Shown piece by piece: positions 35,647-44,382 of a stretch of DNA of 64,000 nucleotides. The translations under genes and the position numbers were made by a program. Within the stretch, counting starts at the first letter, position 1, and each line of letters begins with the position of its first letter. Below the pieces are notes generated by a model. The model did not search any database and was not told the DNA's origin. It saw nothing but the letters and a program-made list of their open reading frames with translations. Source of the stretch: Bacteroidota bacterium (GTDB taxonomy: Bacteria; Bacteroidota; Bacteroidia; B-17B0; Aurantibacillaceae); the NCBI GenBank assembly GCA_963169355.1, contig CAUJCR010000031.1:80632-144631 (forward strand). Reading direction: 5' to 3'.

Positions 35647-36588
35647 ATGAGAATTGTATTTATGGGTACTCCCGAGTTTGCCGTAGCAAGCTTAGATATA
35701 TTAGTAAAGAATGGATATAACGTGGTTGCTGTTGTAACCGTACCTGATAAACCTGCTGGCAGAGGACAGTTAATACAACAATCGTCAGTGAAAAAATATG
35801 CCATTGAAAAAGGATTACCTGTATTGCAACCCGAAAAACTAAAAGACGAACATTTTATTAATCAATTAAAAACTCTAAATGCAGATTTACAAATTGTAGT
35901 TGCCTTTAAAATGTTACCTGAAATAGTGTGGAATATGCCACCATTAGGCACTTATAATTTACATGCTTCATTATTGCCTAAATATCGTGGTGCAGCGCCA
36001 ATTAACTGGGCTATCATAAATGGCGAAACTGAAAGTGGAGTTACTAGTTTTAAACTAAAGCATGAAATTGATACTGGTAATATTTTGTTACAAGAAAAAG
36101 TAGTCATTTCTTCTAAAACAACTGCAGGTGAATTACATGACCAACTTATGAACCTAGGAGCGCAAGTTGTACTTAAAACAGTTCAAGTAATTGAAAGTGG
36201 TAACTATGAATTAAAACCACAAGATGACACTTTAAGTATTCATGCCCCAAAAATTTTTAAGGATACTTGTAAGATAAATTGGCAACAATCTGTGGATACT
36301 ATATATAATCATATTCGTGGTTTATCGCCTTACCCAGCAGCTTATACCGAATTTAAAGATAAGAACAACCAATTAGTAAGCGTTAAATTATTTGTAGTTG
36401 AAAAACAAATTTCTCATGTTTCGGAAAGTACTGGAACCGTTAGTAGTGATGGAAAATCATATTTACGCGTGGCTTGCAACAATGGCTACATCTTTATAAA
36501 AGAGTTACAACTAGCTGGTAAAAAAAGAATAAGTATTGAAGAATTTTTGCGTGGCTTTAAAGTAGAAGAAACTTTTTCGTTTTTATAA
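35647..36588 (+). CDS. fmt: Methionyl-tRNA formyltransferase
   Basis: Formylates initiator Met-tRNA using 10-formyl-THF. At 313 residues it has the usual length. MRIVFMGTPEFAV opens the Rossmann domain; the catalytic region includes YNLHASLLPKYRGAAPINWA (about residues 101-120), TSFKLKHEIDTGNILLQ and the C-terminal OB-like domain (HIRGLSPYPAAYTEF onward). No def gene is adjacent, unlike in many bacteria. It is read towards the HU gene, with 242 bp between them. Confidence 0.96.
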   Translation: MRIVFMGTPEFAVASLDILVKNGYNVVAVVTVPDKPAGRGQLIQQSSVKKYAIEKGLPVLQPEKLKDEHFINQLKTLNADLQIVVAFKMLPEIVWNMPPLGTYNLHASLLPKYRGAAPINWAIINGETESGVTSFKLKHEIDTGNILLQEKVVISSKTTAGELHDQLMNLGAQVVLKTVQVIESGNYELKPQDDTLSIHAPKIFKDTCKINWQQSVDTIYNHIRGLSPYPAAYTEFKDKNNQLVSVKLFVVEKQISHVSESTGTVSSDGKSYLRVACNNGYIFIKELQLAGKKRISIEEFLRGFKVEETFSFL

Positions 36589-36627
36589 TCTCTTTATAGA
36601 TAGTATTTACAGATTTTCTACAGTCTG

Positions 36628-36753
36628 TAAGGCTTATATAATGGTAAATAAGCCTTAGCTAAGGTCGTAAAAGCCTTATTTTAGTGCTATTTAGGGCTTA
36701 CTTATTAACAAAATGGCGATTTATCAACAAAATCGGCACTTTTTCAGCCTTAG
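36628..36753. repeat. Cluster of AAGCCTTA-type motifs upstream of HU
   Basis: Five copies or near copies occur in 126 bp and in both orientations: TAAGGCTTA (36628-36636), TAAGCCTTA (36649-36657), AAGCCTTA (36670-36677), TTAGGGCTTA (36691-36700, variant) and AGCCTTAG (36746-36753). The first two can pair in a 10-bp hairpin; CCTTAGCTAAGG at 36653-36664 is a 12-bp palindrome. It ends just before the HU promoter. Confidence 0.5.
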
Positions 36754-36756
36754 CTC

Positions 36757-36786
36757 TTGACAAATAAGGAATACGGCGTACATTTG
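36757..36786 (+). promoter_or_regulatory. HU promoter
   Basis: TTG (36757-36759), 19-nt spacer, TACATTTG (36779-36786): a full consensus Bacteroidota promoter. It leaves a 5' leader of about 40 nt before the HU start at 36831. Confidence 0.7.
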
Positions 36787-36830
36787 TATTGTAATTAATT
36801 AAAAAGTTTAACCCTTAAAAATCAAAAAAA

Positions 36831-37112
36831 ATGAACAAAGCAGAATTAATCGAAGCAATCGCAAACGGATCAAAATTAACTAAAGCTGATTCAGCTCGTG
36901 CTTTAGATGCAACTATCGAAGCAATTAGCAAAACTTTAAAAAAAGGTGACCGTTTATCTTTAGTAGGATTTGGTTCTTTTTCAGTAGCTAAGCGTTCAGC
37001 TCGTGTTGGTCGTAACCCTCAAACTGGTAAAGAAATTAAAATTGCTGCTAAAAAAGTAGTAAAATTCAAAGCTGGTGCTGAGTTAGCTGGAAACGTTAAC
37101 AAAGGAAAATAA
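36831..37112 (+). CDS. HU family DNA-binding protein
   Basis: A 93-residue nucleoid protein that bends and compacts DNA. MNKAELIEAIA starts the helical dimer body; the flexible arm has GRNPQTGKEIKIAAKKVVKFKAG (about 64-86), the signature of the HU/IHF family with its intercalating Pro. The gene is monocistronic, with a consensus promoter upstream and a terminator after it. Codon use is visibly strong, with few codon types, as expected for an abundant protein. HU and IHF cannot be told apart with certainty here, but a homodimeric HU is likely. Confidence 0.95.
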   Translation: MNKAELIEAIANGSKLTKADSARALDATIEAISKTLKKGDRLSLVGFGSFSVAKRSARVGRNPQTGKEIKIAAKKVVKFKAGAELAGNVNKGK

Positions 37113-37133
37113 TTAGAACTTCTAATTAAAAAG

Positions 37134-37162
37134 AAACTCCTCAATATTGGGGAGTTTTTTTT
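37134..37162 (+). terminator. HU terminator
   Basis: AAACTCCTCAAT and ATTGGGGAGTTT form a nearly perfect stem (one G-U pair), followed by a run of T residues. A second small hairpin, AATTAGAACTTCTAATT, sits at 37111-37127 directly after the stop codon. Confidence 0.85.
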
Positions 37163-37182
37163 ATGCCATTATTTTGATTAGT

Positions 37183-37250
37183 CCTTGGTTGAATAACTAA
37201 TACCAAATACAACTACAATCTAGTTCAATCTGCTTATACTTTTCCATCAA
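37183..37250. repeat. Remnant of two dispersed repeats
   Basis: Bases 37183-37202 resemble part of the inverted repeat at 9669-9748 (17 of 20 identical). Directly after, 37200-37250 repeats the right end of the 18174-18334 element in inverse orientation (49 of 51 identical). The other end of that element is not found here; beyond 37250 the sequence differs and carries GC-rich words (CTCGCTCGCGCAG, CCGCTCACGCGG). No gene is present between 37113 and 37310. Confidence 0.6.
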
Positions 37251-37310
37251 TACTCGCTCGCGCAGATATTCTCTTACTTTCTTTTAACCCGCTCACGCGG
37301 ATTTGCAAAA

Positions 37311-38474
37311 TTACAGTTTGCTTGTAAACTCAATAAGCAATTGGCAAACCTCTTTATATTTAGTAAGTGGTAAAGTAGCGGCAATGTCATAAATATCATG
37401 ATAGGCCGTTGTTCCGCCTAATGTATAAATAAAAAAACTAGGAACGCCTTTTTCTGCAAACCAATAATGATCGCTATTAGCAGCTTTGCCTCTTTGTTTT
37501 ATTTGTGGCACATAATGTTTTGCCTCATTGGTTTGATTTAAAATTTCAAATTGAGATTTAAAAACCGTTGCGTTAACTACCATAATGCCATCATCGCCTG
37601 TTCCAAGTAAATCTAAATTAGTAAGAAATTTAATTTTTGATAATGGAAAAACGGGGTGTTCAGTAAAATATTTTGAACCAAGTAATCCTGCTTCTTCACC
37701 ACTAAAAAGGATAAACACCACCGAATATTTTAAAGGATGTTTTTTGTAATATTTGGCAAGGTTTAAAACCATACTTACACCACTAGCATTGTCGTTAGCT
37801 CCTGGAAAATAACAGTCAGTGCCCATAGCGCCAAGATGATCGTAGTGTGCTGTAAATACAATAAAACTATCGGGTTGCTGTGTGCCTTTTACATAACCAA
37901 TTAAATTTTGATTCTTAAATGATGGAATAAATTGGTTTGTAAAAATGACATCAATAGTTTTTAATTCTTCAGGAAAAGAATCTTTTAATAATTCAATGGT
38001 TGTTTTATCAGATAATTCGGTAGCAACTGTATAAGTAAGTTTCTTTTTTAGTTTTACAGTTAATGGAAACGGTCTTCTTCCATCATTGGCTTCATAAGTT
38101 ACACTATCTGTTTTATATAACTGAAAACCCGATTTTATAGTTTGTGCATTGGGGTAAATTAAGTAATGTACACCTGCTTTTAGTGGTTTACCATTTACAA
38201 CTATTGTTATTGGTAATGGAAAAGTATTAACTGGAAAATGATAAACTTGTGCATAGGATTTATTAAATCTTAATAAACCTATTTTTTGGTACTCTTTGCT
38301 TAAATAGCTTGCAGCCTTATTTACACCATTGTTTACATAACCTCTTCCCAAAAATTTTTGTGAGGTTAATTTTTTTATCACTTGTTTGGCATAGCTCGTA
38401 TCCTGAGCATAAATATTAAGTGCAAAAAAAAGTACGAAAATTATTGTAAACAAGTTGGCGTGGCGCAATATCAT
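37311..38474 (-). CDS. M28 family zinc peptidase, exported
   Basis: A 387-residue aminopeptidase-type enzyme with a signal peptide (about 1-23, ending IYAQ). The di-zinc site is visible: HYDHLG (first His and Asp), GANDNASG (bridging Asp), FILFSGEEAGLLGS (general-base Glu and Glu ligand), TNLDLLG, and YHDIYD at the end (last His). All ligands seem present, so it should be active on peptides in the periplasm or outside. It is downstream of a 202-residue unknown gene with 9 bp between them, and they probably form one transcript. Confidence 0.92.
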   Translation of the reverse strand: MILRHANLFTIIFVLFFALNIYAQDTSYAKQVIKKLTSQKFLGRGYVNNGVNKAASYLSKEYQKIGLLRFNKSYAQVYHFPVNTFPLPITIVVNGKPLKAGVHYLIYPNAQTIKSGFQLYKTDSVTYEANDGRRPFPLTVKLKKKLTYTVATELSDKTTIELLKDSFPEELKTIDVIFTNQFIPSFKNQNLIGYVKGTQQPDSFIVFTAHYDHLGAMGTDCYFPGANDNASGVSMVLNLAKYYKKHPLKYSVVFILFSGEEAGLLGSKYFTEHPVFPLSKIKFLTNLDLLGTGDDGIMVVNATVFKSQFEILNQTNEAKHYVPQIKQRGKAANSDHYWFAEKGVPSFFIYTLGGTTAYHDIYDIAATLPLTKYKEVCQLLIEFTSKL

Positions 38475-38483
38475 GTCGTGTGC

Positions 38484-39092
38484 TTATGAAAAACGTTTTT
38501 GAGTGAGGGCAATTATTTTTTTTACCATTTCATGTTCTTCTTTCCACATGTAAATATCCTTTAGTCCTTTTATATAAATCATAGCATCATCTAAAGTATT
38601 TACGGTGTTTATTTGTTCTATGGCAATATTATATTCATTAGCATTACCCGAAAATAAATCGTTTATCATCCTAAACTTATCATTAATACTAATAACGAGT
38701 GTAGGAAATGTTTTTTCTTCAACTGGCTTAGTTTGTTCAGGTACAGTATTATTAATTTCAGCTACTTCAGGGACAATCGTTTCTATTTCCACTTTAGGTT
38801 CGGCAATAGGCTCGGTAGCTGGTAAACTTGGTTCTACATCGGCAATTACTTGTTTTTCTTGTGGTGTAGGCACATTCATTAATTTTAAATGTAAGTTTAA
38901 ATCGGGTGCTACATCTTTTTGCTCTTTTAATACTAAATATGCCGAAACTAATTTATTACAGTCGTTTAATGCTTTATATAAACTCTCCGAATATTGTGTA
39001 CTTGGCGAAGGATGTTTTTCAAACTTCTCAATGGCTGTTTTTAATTCGCTAAGACTTGAGTAAACCTGTTTTAATAAAATATCCGTTTGCAT
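38484..39092 (-). CDS. Cytosolic protein of unknown function
   Basis: The 202 residues have no signal or membrane segment. An N-terminal helical part (1-70) is joined by an acidic linker rich in Pro, Glu and Val (about 75-130) to a C-terminal helical domain with ISINDKFRMINDLFSGNANEYN-like sequence, which I associate with a small uncharacterised family in this phylum. It precedes the M28 peptidase gene by 9 bp and is divergent from tdk. No function can be offered. Confidence 0.6.
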   Translation of the reverse strand: MQTDILLKQVYSSLSELKTAIEKFEKHPSPSTQYSESLYKALNDCNKLVSAYLVLKEQKDVAPDLNLHLKLMNVPTPQEKQVIADVEPSLPATEPIAEPKVEIETIVPEVAEINNTVPEQTKPVEEKTFPTLVISINDKFRMINDLFSGNANEYNIAIEQINTVNTLDDAMIYIKGLKDIYMWKEEHEMVKKIIALTQKRFS

Positions 39093-39176
39093 AATGTGAA
39101 TAATTAGAAAATAAATTTACGTTATTTTATCAATTCTTCCTGTATTTTTAGCTTTTGTTATTAAGATAAAATAAAC

Positions 39177-39752
39177 ATGTTTTTAGAAAACATAAAGCAA
39201 ACTACAAATCGCAAAGGCTGGATAGAGGTTGTTTGTGGCTCTATGTTTTCGGGTAAAACAGAGGAACTCATTAGGCGATTAAAGAGGGCTCAGTTTGCCA
39301 AACAAAAAGTTGAAATTTTTAAACCTCAGATTGATACACGCTATGATGAGGTAAAGGTGGTTTCACATCAAGGTACCGAAATTCATAGCACACCTGTTCC
39401 AGCAAGTTCTAATATTTTGTTATTAGCAAATGATGTAGATGTAATTGGTATTGACGAAGCTCAGTTTTTTGATATGGAATTAATCAATGTGTGTAATCAG
39501 TTAGCCAATAGCGGAGTAAGAGTTATAGTAGCGGGCTTAGATATGGATTTTAAAGGGCAACCCTTTGGCCCAATGCCTGGATTATTAGCTATTGCCGAAT
39601 ATGTTACTAAGGTACATGCAATATGCGTAAGATGTGGTAGCTTAGCACACATTTCTCATCGCACAACACAGGATACTAATTTAGTATTATTAGGCGAAAC
39701 CGATAGTTACGAGCCATTGTGCAGAGACTGCTACAATGAAGCTAATCATTAA
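39177..39752 (+). CDS. tdk: Thymidine kinase (type II)
   Basis: Phosphorylates thymidine to dTMP in the salvage pathway. The 191-residue protein has the P-loop [10 protein letters not shown] (21-30), the [11 protein letters not shown] segment holding the catalytic Glu (about 87-97), [16 protein letters not shown], and structural zinc Cys pairs (CVRCG and the late CRDC). All standard parts are present. It is convergent with the amidohydrolase-like gene; a hairpin spans both stop codons. Confidence 0.96.
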   Translation: MFLENIKQTTNRKGWIEVVCGSMFSGKTEELIRRLKRAQFAKQKVEIFKPQIDTRYDEVKVVSHQGTEIHSTPVPASSNILLLANDVDVIGIDEAQFFDMELINVCNQLANSGVRVIVAGLDMDFKGQPFGPMPGLLAIAEYVTKVHAICVRCGSLAHISHRTTQDTNLVLLGETDSYEPLCRDCYNEANH

Positions 39753-39770
39753 ACCCTATTATGGTTTAAT
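39748..39770. terminator. Small bidirectional hairpin over the tdk and amidohydrolase stop codons
   Basis: ATTAAACC and GGTTTAAT form an 8-bp stem with a 7-nt loop. It includes the tdk stop codon (39750-39752), and its loop includes most of the opposing stop codon (39759-39761). It could end transcription in both directions, but lacks long T-tracts. Confidence 0.45.
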
Positions 39771-41042
39771 TCCTAACTTATTTGAGTATTTTTTATACAA
39801 ATCGGTTTGAAAATTAGTTAAAGAAATAGCTTGTCCGTTTATAAATGCCATGGTGATATGATTTGTTTTCATATCTAAAATATCTCCTTCCGAAACTATA
39901 AATGACGCTAATTTTCCGCTTTCTAAACTTCCTATTAAGCTATCTACACCCAATATTTTAGCGGCATTAAGGCTAATACTTTGTAAGGCTTCTTCTTTAG
40001 TTAAACCATAAGCAGCGGCTGTACCGGCTAAAAATGGTAAGTTGCGCGCATTCATAGCCTCCATATCGCCTTGGTTTTGTAAGCAAAACATAACCGAATC
40101 TTTGTGTAACAAATAAGGTAATTTATACAATATGTCGGTGGGTTGTTCTGGTAAATCGGGTAGGTCGTGTAGCCTATTAAGCATAATAGCAACTTGGTGT
40201 TTCTTTAAAAAGGAAGTTATTTTATAACTGTCTTTACCACCTACAATAATTATTTTTTTAATTTTAAATTTCTCTGCAAAATCTACTGCCGAAATAATAT
40301 CTTTCACATAATCGGCTTTTAAATACAAGTTTTTAGAACCATTAAAAACGCCTTTCATAGCATCGTATCTCAAATTTTGTTCGCTAACTGTGGTAGATTG
40401 ATAATAGGCATACGCATTTTCAAAAAACTCTTGTAATTGCTTTAAGTCATTATCATATTGCTTGTTTCGGCTATTGGGCTCTGGTTCTGCCCACCAGCCA
40501 TGCTTTTCAATCATACTCGGAAAATTAACATGCACGCCATCATCCATTTTTAAAACGGCATCTTCCCAATTCCAACCCACTGTAGCTAAAATAGAAGATG
40601 TACCCGGAATTCGTCCGCCACGTGGTGTAGATTGTGTGTAAAGCACACCATTTGTTTTTACGGTTTCTAAAATTTTACTTTCGGCATTGTAGGCTATTAC
40701 ACTTCTAACATGCGGATTAAAATTTCCAGTTTCATTATAATCGCTGGTTTGTCTTACGGCTTCGGCTTCTTGCAACCCTAAAATACAATTGGGAGCAATA
40801 AGGGCAGGATAAATATGTTTACCAAATACATCTATTGTGGTATCAAATTGGCTTATGTCAATTCTTACATTCGTAGCATTGCTTACCATATCTATTTTAT
40901 TTTCTTTTATAGACAAATAAGCGTTTTCTATTACCTCGCCATTACCAATATGCACAGTAGCATTTTTAAATAAAATACGTTTTGAATGTTGAGCCAATAA
41001 AACACAAGATGTAAAAAAGAATAAAATAAAATAGCGCATCAT
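39759..41042 (-). CDS. Amidohydrolase-family protein, probably catalytically degenerate, exported
   Basis: The 427-residue protein has a signal peptide (to about residue 17) and the beta-sandwich and TIM-barrel frame of amidohydrolases (RILFKNATVHIGNGEVIENAYLSI at the start; AYGLTKEEALQSISLNAAKILGVD and GSLESGKLASFIV at the end). Where active members have the HxH metal motif after the first strand, this one reads KHIYPALIAPNCILGL, so both His are gone. Later His and Asp ligands are also not evident. It is about 60 residues shorter than typical imidazolonepropionase-like relatives. It may be a non-enzymatic paralogue whose active partner lies elsewhere. Confidence 0.8.
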   Translation of the reverse strand: MMRYFILFFFTSCVLLAQHSKRILFKNATVHIGNGEVIENAYLSIKENKIDMVSNATNVRIDISQFDTTIDVFGKHIYPALIAPNCILGLQEAEAVRQTSDYNETGNFNPHVRSVIAYNAESKILETVKTNGVLYTQSTPRGGRIPGTSSILATVGWNWEDAVLKMDDGVHVNFPSMIEKHGWWAEPEPNSRNKQYDNDLKQLQEFFENAYAYYQSTTVSEQNLRYDAMKGVFNGSKNLYLKADYVKDIISAVDFAEKFKIKKIIIVGGKDSYKITSFLKKHQVAIMLNRLHDLPDLPEQPTDILYKLPYLLHKDSVMFCLQNQGDMEAMNARNLPFLAGTAAAYGLTKEEALQSISLNAAKILGVDSLIGSLESGKLASFIVSEGDILDMKTNHITMAFINGQAISLTNFQTDLYKKYSNKLGIKP

Positions 41043-41096
41043 ATTATCTAATTTCTAGTTAGGTAAATGTAATAAAAATACAGTAATTTTACCCAG

Positions 41097-42308
41097 ATGA
41101 ACAAAAAAACAGTTAAAGTTGCAAAACCACATCGTGTACTATTGCAAGCTATTGTTTCTACACTCGAAACAATTTTTAATGAACATAAATATGCCGATAA
41201 AGTTATTGAAAAGACTTTAAAGGAAAACCCAAAGTTTGGTAGTAGAGATAGGCGATTGGTAGCCGAAACTACCTACGACATTGTTCGTAATTACCGTTTA
41301 TTAGCGTATTTATCGCAACGAGAAAATGATTTTTGGTCAATATTAGGCGTGTATTTTATTGTAAGACAAATGCCTGTTCCGCACGAAAGAGAATTTAAAG
41401 AGTTTCGACAAGAAACGGTATTTGCCATGCTAAAGGCTATAAGCGATGAAAAAATAAAACAATCTTATCCAGATTGGTTGTGGACATTGTGCGAAGAAGA
41501 ATTAGGAAAAACCAATTGGTTAAAAGAAGCCAAAGCCCTTAATCAACAAGCCGAAGTGGTATTGCGAGTTAATACACATAAATCAAGAAAGGAAATACTT
41601 CAAAAATTTTTATTAGAAAAAGATATTGAAACAGAATTTATTAATGGCTACGAAGATGCCTTACGTCTTGTGCAACGCCAAAACTTGTTTCAAAACGAAT
41701 TGTTTAAGTTGGGATTATTTGAGATACAAGATGCAGGATCGCAACGCATTTCGGAATTTTTAAATGTAGAGCCAGGTATGCGAGTGATAGATGCTTGTGC
41801 AGGCGGTGGTGGTAAATCTTTGCATTTATCGGCCATTATGAAAAACAAAGGCAAAATAATTGCCATGGATGTAACCGAATGGAAACTAACCGAACTTAAA
41901 AAACGAGCTAAGCGTGCATCGGCGGATAATATTGAAACACGCTTAATTGAAGGTTCTAAAACCATTAAACGACTAGAAAATACAGCCGATAGATTGTTGC
42001 TAGATGTTCCATGTAGCGGAACAGGAGTTATAAAAAGAAACCCAGATGCTAAATGGAAATTAAACGAAGAGTTTATTAACCGAACTAAAGAACTACAAAA
42101 AACAATCTTACACGATTACTCCTTAATGACTAAAGTGGGCGGCTATTTGGTGTATTCTACTTGTAGTATTTTACCAAGCGAGAATAATAAACAAGTGGAA
42201 TTGTTTTTAGCTAACAATTCAAAATTTGAATTTGTAAAAGATGAAACCGTTTTACCAAGTGCTGGATTTGATGGATTTTATATGGCATTAATAAAACGTG
42301 TAGGCTAA
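41097..42308 (+). CDS. RsmB/NOP family RNA cytosine-C5 methyltransferase
   Basis: A 403-residue SAM-dependent enzyme for m5C in rRNA or tRNA. The N-terminal NusB-like RNA-binding region (about 1-130) is followed by the Rossmann domain with DACAGGGGKSLHLS (SAM site), AMDVTEWKL and the two catalytic cysteines in DVPCSGTGV and YSTCSILPSEN. The exact target (16S rRNA or another RNA) cannot be read from the sequence. It is divergent from the amidohydrolase gene, with 54 bp between starts. Confidence 0.92.
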   Translation: MNKKTVKVAKPHRVLLQAIVSTLETIFNEHKYADKVIEKTLKENPKFGSRDRRLVAETTYDIVRNYRLLAYLSQRENDFWSILGVYFIVRQMPVPHEREFKEFRQETVFAMLKAISDEKIKQSYPDWLWTLCEEELGKTNWLKEAKALNQQAEVVLRVNTHKSRKEILQKFLLEKDIETEFINGYEDALRLVQRQNLFQNELFKLGLFEIQDAGSQRISEFLNVEPGMRVIDACAGGGGKSLHLSAIMKNKGKIIAMDVTEWKLTELKKRAKRASADNIETRLIEGSKTIKRLENTADRLLLDVPCSGTGVIKRNPDAKWKLNEEFINRTKELQKTILHDYSLMTKVGGYLVYSTCSILPSENNKQVELFLANNSKFEFVKDETVLPSAGFDGFYMALIKRVG

Positions 42309-42379
42309 GCTATTGATTGCTATTTTTAAAATAAAATACTAACTTGCTTACCTGAAATAAACCTTTAAAACTGATACCT

Positions 42380-42766
42380 ATGAAACATGTATTAACAATT
42401 ATATTAGCTTTTATGTCGCTGTGCATGGTTGCACAAACTAAAGTAGAGAATGTAGATGCTGCAACCTTTAAAAAATTAATAGATGAAAACAAATATGAGT
42501 TAATTGATTTAAGAACCGATGATGAATTAACTAAAAAAGGATTTATAAAAGGTGCCAAACAAATAGACTGGTTTAAAAAAGATGCCGAAGCAACCATTAA
42601 GGCTTTAGACAAGACAAAAACATACTTGGTGTATTGTGCAGCGGGTGGCCGTAGCGGGCAATGTGCTGAGTTAATGGTTAAAGAAGGCTTTACCAAAGTT
42701 TATAACTTATCTAAAGGTTTTGATGACTGGAAAAAACAAGGCTTTGATATAGAACTTAAGAAGTAA
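42380..42766 (+). CDS. Exported rhodanese-like protein
   Basis: The 128-residue protein has a signal peptide (about 1-19, ending MVAQ) and a single rhodanese domain. ELIDLRTDDELTKKGFIKGA is the typical N-terminal motif; the active-site loop is CAAGGRSGQCAELM with the nucleophilic Cys. Such periplasmic rhodaneses move sulfane sulfur or act in redox homeostasis. It is 71 bp after the methyltransferase gene and may be read from it or alone. Confidence 0.9.
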   Translation: MKHVLTIILAFMSLCMVAQTKVENVDAATFKKLIDENKYELIDLRTDDELTKKGFIKGAKQIDWFKKDAEATIKALDKTKTYLVYCAAGGRSGQCAELMVKEGFTKVYNLSKGFDDWKKQGFDIELKK

Positions 42767-42992
42767 TTCTCTTAATTTCTACTTTTGTGTAGTTTTAATT
42801 TTTGGGAGATTACGCAATCATTTACTTAGAAAAAATTAATTTTTTACAATTTAAGGAACATAAGGAGTAACTGTGACAAATTGTTTGGAAAAAATTAATA
42901 ATTAAAAACGACAGATAATTATATTCTATAATACTACAAGATGAAATGCTTATATATACTAATGATTACAAATACAGTGGAGCGGGGGAGTT

Positions 42993-43526
42993 TTATTTCA
43001 TTGAATAATCTTTTATCTTGTTAAAAGTTGTTCTTATTTCCAATTCTGTTCCAAGTTCGTAGTTTGTTAAAGTATAAATTAAGCAACTCAAATACACATA
43101 AAATTCTTTTTCCAAAGGAAAGTCTCTAAATCTTACAGTAATGTCGGTTTTTGGGAACTGGATATGTTGAATAACTACGTCTCTTTTACCATTTACGTAG
43201 AGCTTCCAATTTCCACCAATTCCATAAAAATTATGATAACCAACTATTTTGTCACTTCCGATAATGTTGTGAAGAACTATAATTCTATGAGTTTCATTAT
43301 TATCAACTGATTCTACAAAACGATATACTAAATTGTGATTTTTTAAATGGTCAATTGTTTTATTTAGCTCAGAAAATTCACTAATCGAATGACCTCCTAA
43401 TATATTTAGTTTAACTGTAATAAATTTGGTGCCCACATTAGCAAAAGTATTGTCTTTGGAAATACCCGATAACTCTTCACTATCTCCATGAAAGGTGTGT
43501 CCAATATATAGATTTAATGGTTTCAT
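42993..43526 (-). CDS. Unknown cytosolic protein, likely accessory gene
   Basis: A 177-residue protein without a signal peptide or membrane segment. It has a mixed alpha/beta pattern, with GTKFITVKLNILGGHSISEF near residue 33 and a C-terminal helix. I do not recognise it. It is alone on its strand, with gaps of 226 bp and 268 bp on either side that contain no other gene; both flanks have unusually GC-rich words for this genome (GTGGAGCGGGGGAG at 42977-42990; ACCGCTATCGTCAGCC at 43550-43565; GGCGGGTTGC at 43594-43603). This looks like a singly inserted gene. Confidence 0.55.
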   Translation of the reverse strand: MKPLNLYIGHTFHGDSEELSGISKDNTFANVGTKFITVKLNILGGHSISEFSELNKTIDHLKNHNLVYRFVESVDNNETHRIIVLHNIIGSDKIVGYHNFYGIGGNWKLYVNGKRDVVIQHIQFPKTDITVRFRDFPLEKEFYVYLSCLIYTLTNYELGTELEIRTTFNKIKDYSMK

Positions 43527-43794
43527 TTTGTTGTACGCTTTAATAATTACCGCTATCGTCAGCCAATGAAAAAAAACTCATAATCATTAACATAGGCGGG
43601 TTGCTATTTATAAAATAAATGTACAAATAAAAAATGAATTGCCGATTTCTTTGTGTTTGTTAATTTTAATTTAGTAAAATTTATGGATACAAGAGGTTTA
43701 ATAAAAATTTGTTAAATGCTTTTGCAGATAGATTTTGTATTTTCGATATTAAACAAATAATTATTCTCGTGTAGAAGTATAGGATTGTAAAAAT

Positions 43795-44373
43795 ATGAAT
43801 CAACTAAACACAGCCCCAACTATAGAGTTCAAATCAAGTAAATTGTTTTACACATGGTTAGATAAACATCATAACAAATCGAGTGGAATATGGCTTAGGA
43901 TATTTAAAAAAAATACTGGAATGAAAACAATTACCTATGCCGAAGCACTTGATGTAGCGCTTTGTTATGGCTGGATAGATGGGCAAAAAAAATCTTTGGA
44001 TAGTGTTTCGTGGATTCAGAAATTTTGCCCACGAAGTGCTAAGAGTATTTGGTCGAAAGTAAATGTAGGACATGCGGAGCGTTTAATTAACGAGGCTAAA
44101 ATGAAGCCTGCTGGGCTTAAAGCAATTCAAGATGCTAAAGCAGATGGCAGATGGGACAGAGCCTACGATTCGCCTAGTAAGATGACAATTCCCGACGATT
44201 TTATAGAATTACTTAGTAAGAATAAAACCGCACTCCAATTTTATAAAACACTCAATAAAACAAATCTTTATTCAATTGGTTTTAGGCTACAAACAGCTAA
44301 AAAACAAGAAACACGAGAAAAGCGTATGAACGACATTATTGAAAAATTAGCCAAAGGAGAGAAGTTTCATTAA
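43795..44373 (+). CDS. YdeI/OmpD-associated family protein
   Basis: The 192 residues match the YdeI-like family: FYTWLDKHHNKSSGIWLRIFKK, then TYAEALDVALCYGWIDGQKKSLD, then FCPRSAKSIWSKVN, and a C-terminal segment with RLQTAKKQETREKRM. The family is sometimes labelled bacteriocin-protection protein, but no enzymatic role is set. It is convergent with the VWA-type gene, 9 bp apart. A -33/-7 pair for it could not be fixed in the 268-bp gap before it. Confidence 0.88.
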   Translation: MNQLNTAPTIEFKSSKLFYTWLDKHHNKSSGIWLRIFKKNTGMKTITYAEALDVALCYGWIDGQKKSLDSVSWIQKFCPRSAKSIWSKVNVGHAERLINEAKMKPAGLKAIQDAKADGRWDRAYDSPSKMTIPDDFIELLSKNKTALQFYKTLNKTNLYSIGFRLQTAKKQETREKRMNDIIEKLAKGEKFH

Positions 44374-44382
44374 TAAATGAAC

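Noticed and set aside
42767..42992. Possible tRNA or small RNA in the gap after the rhodanese gene
   Set aside because: No cloverleaf, anticodon arm or GC-rich stem could be drawn; only AT-rich sequence.
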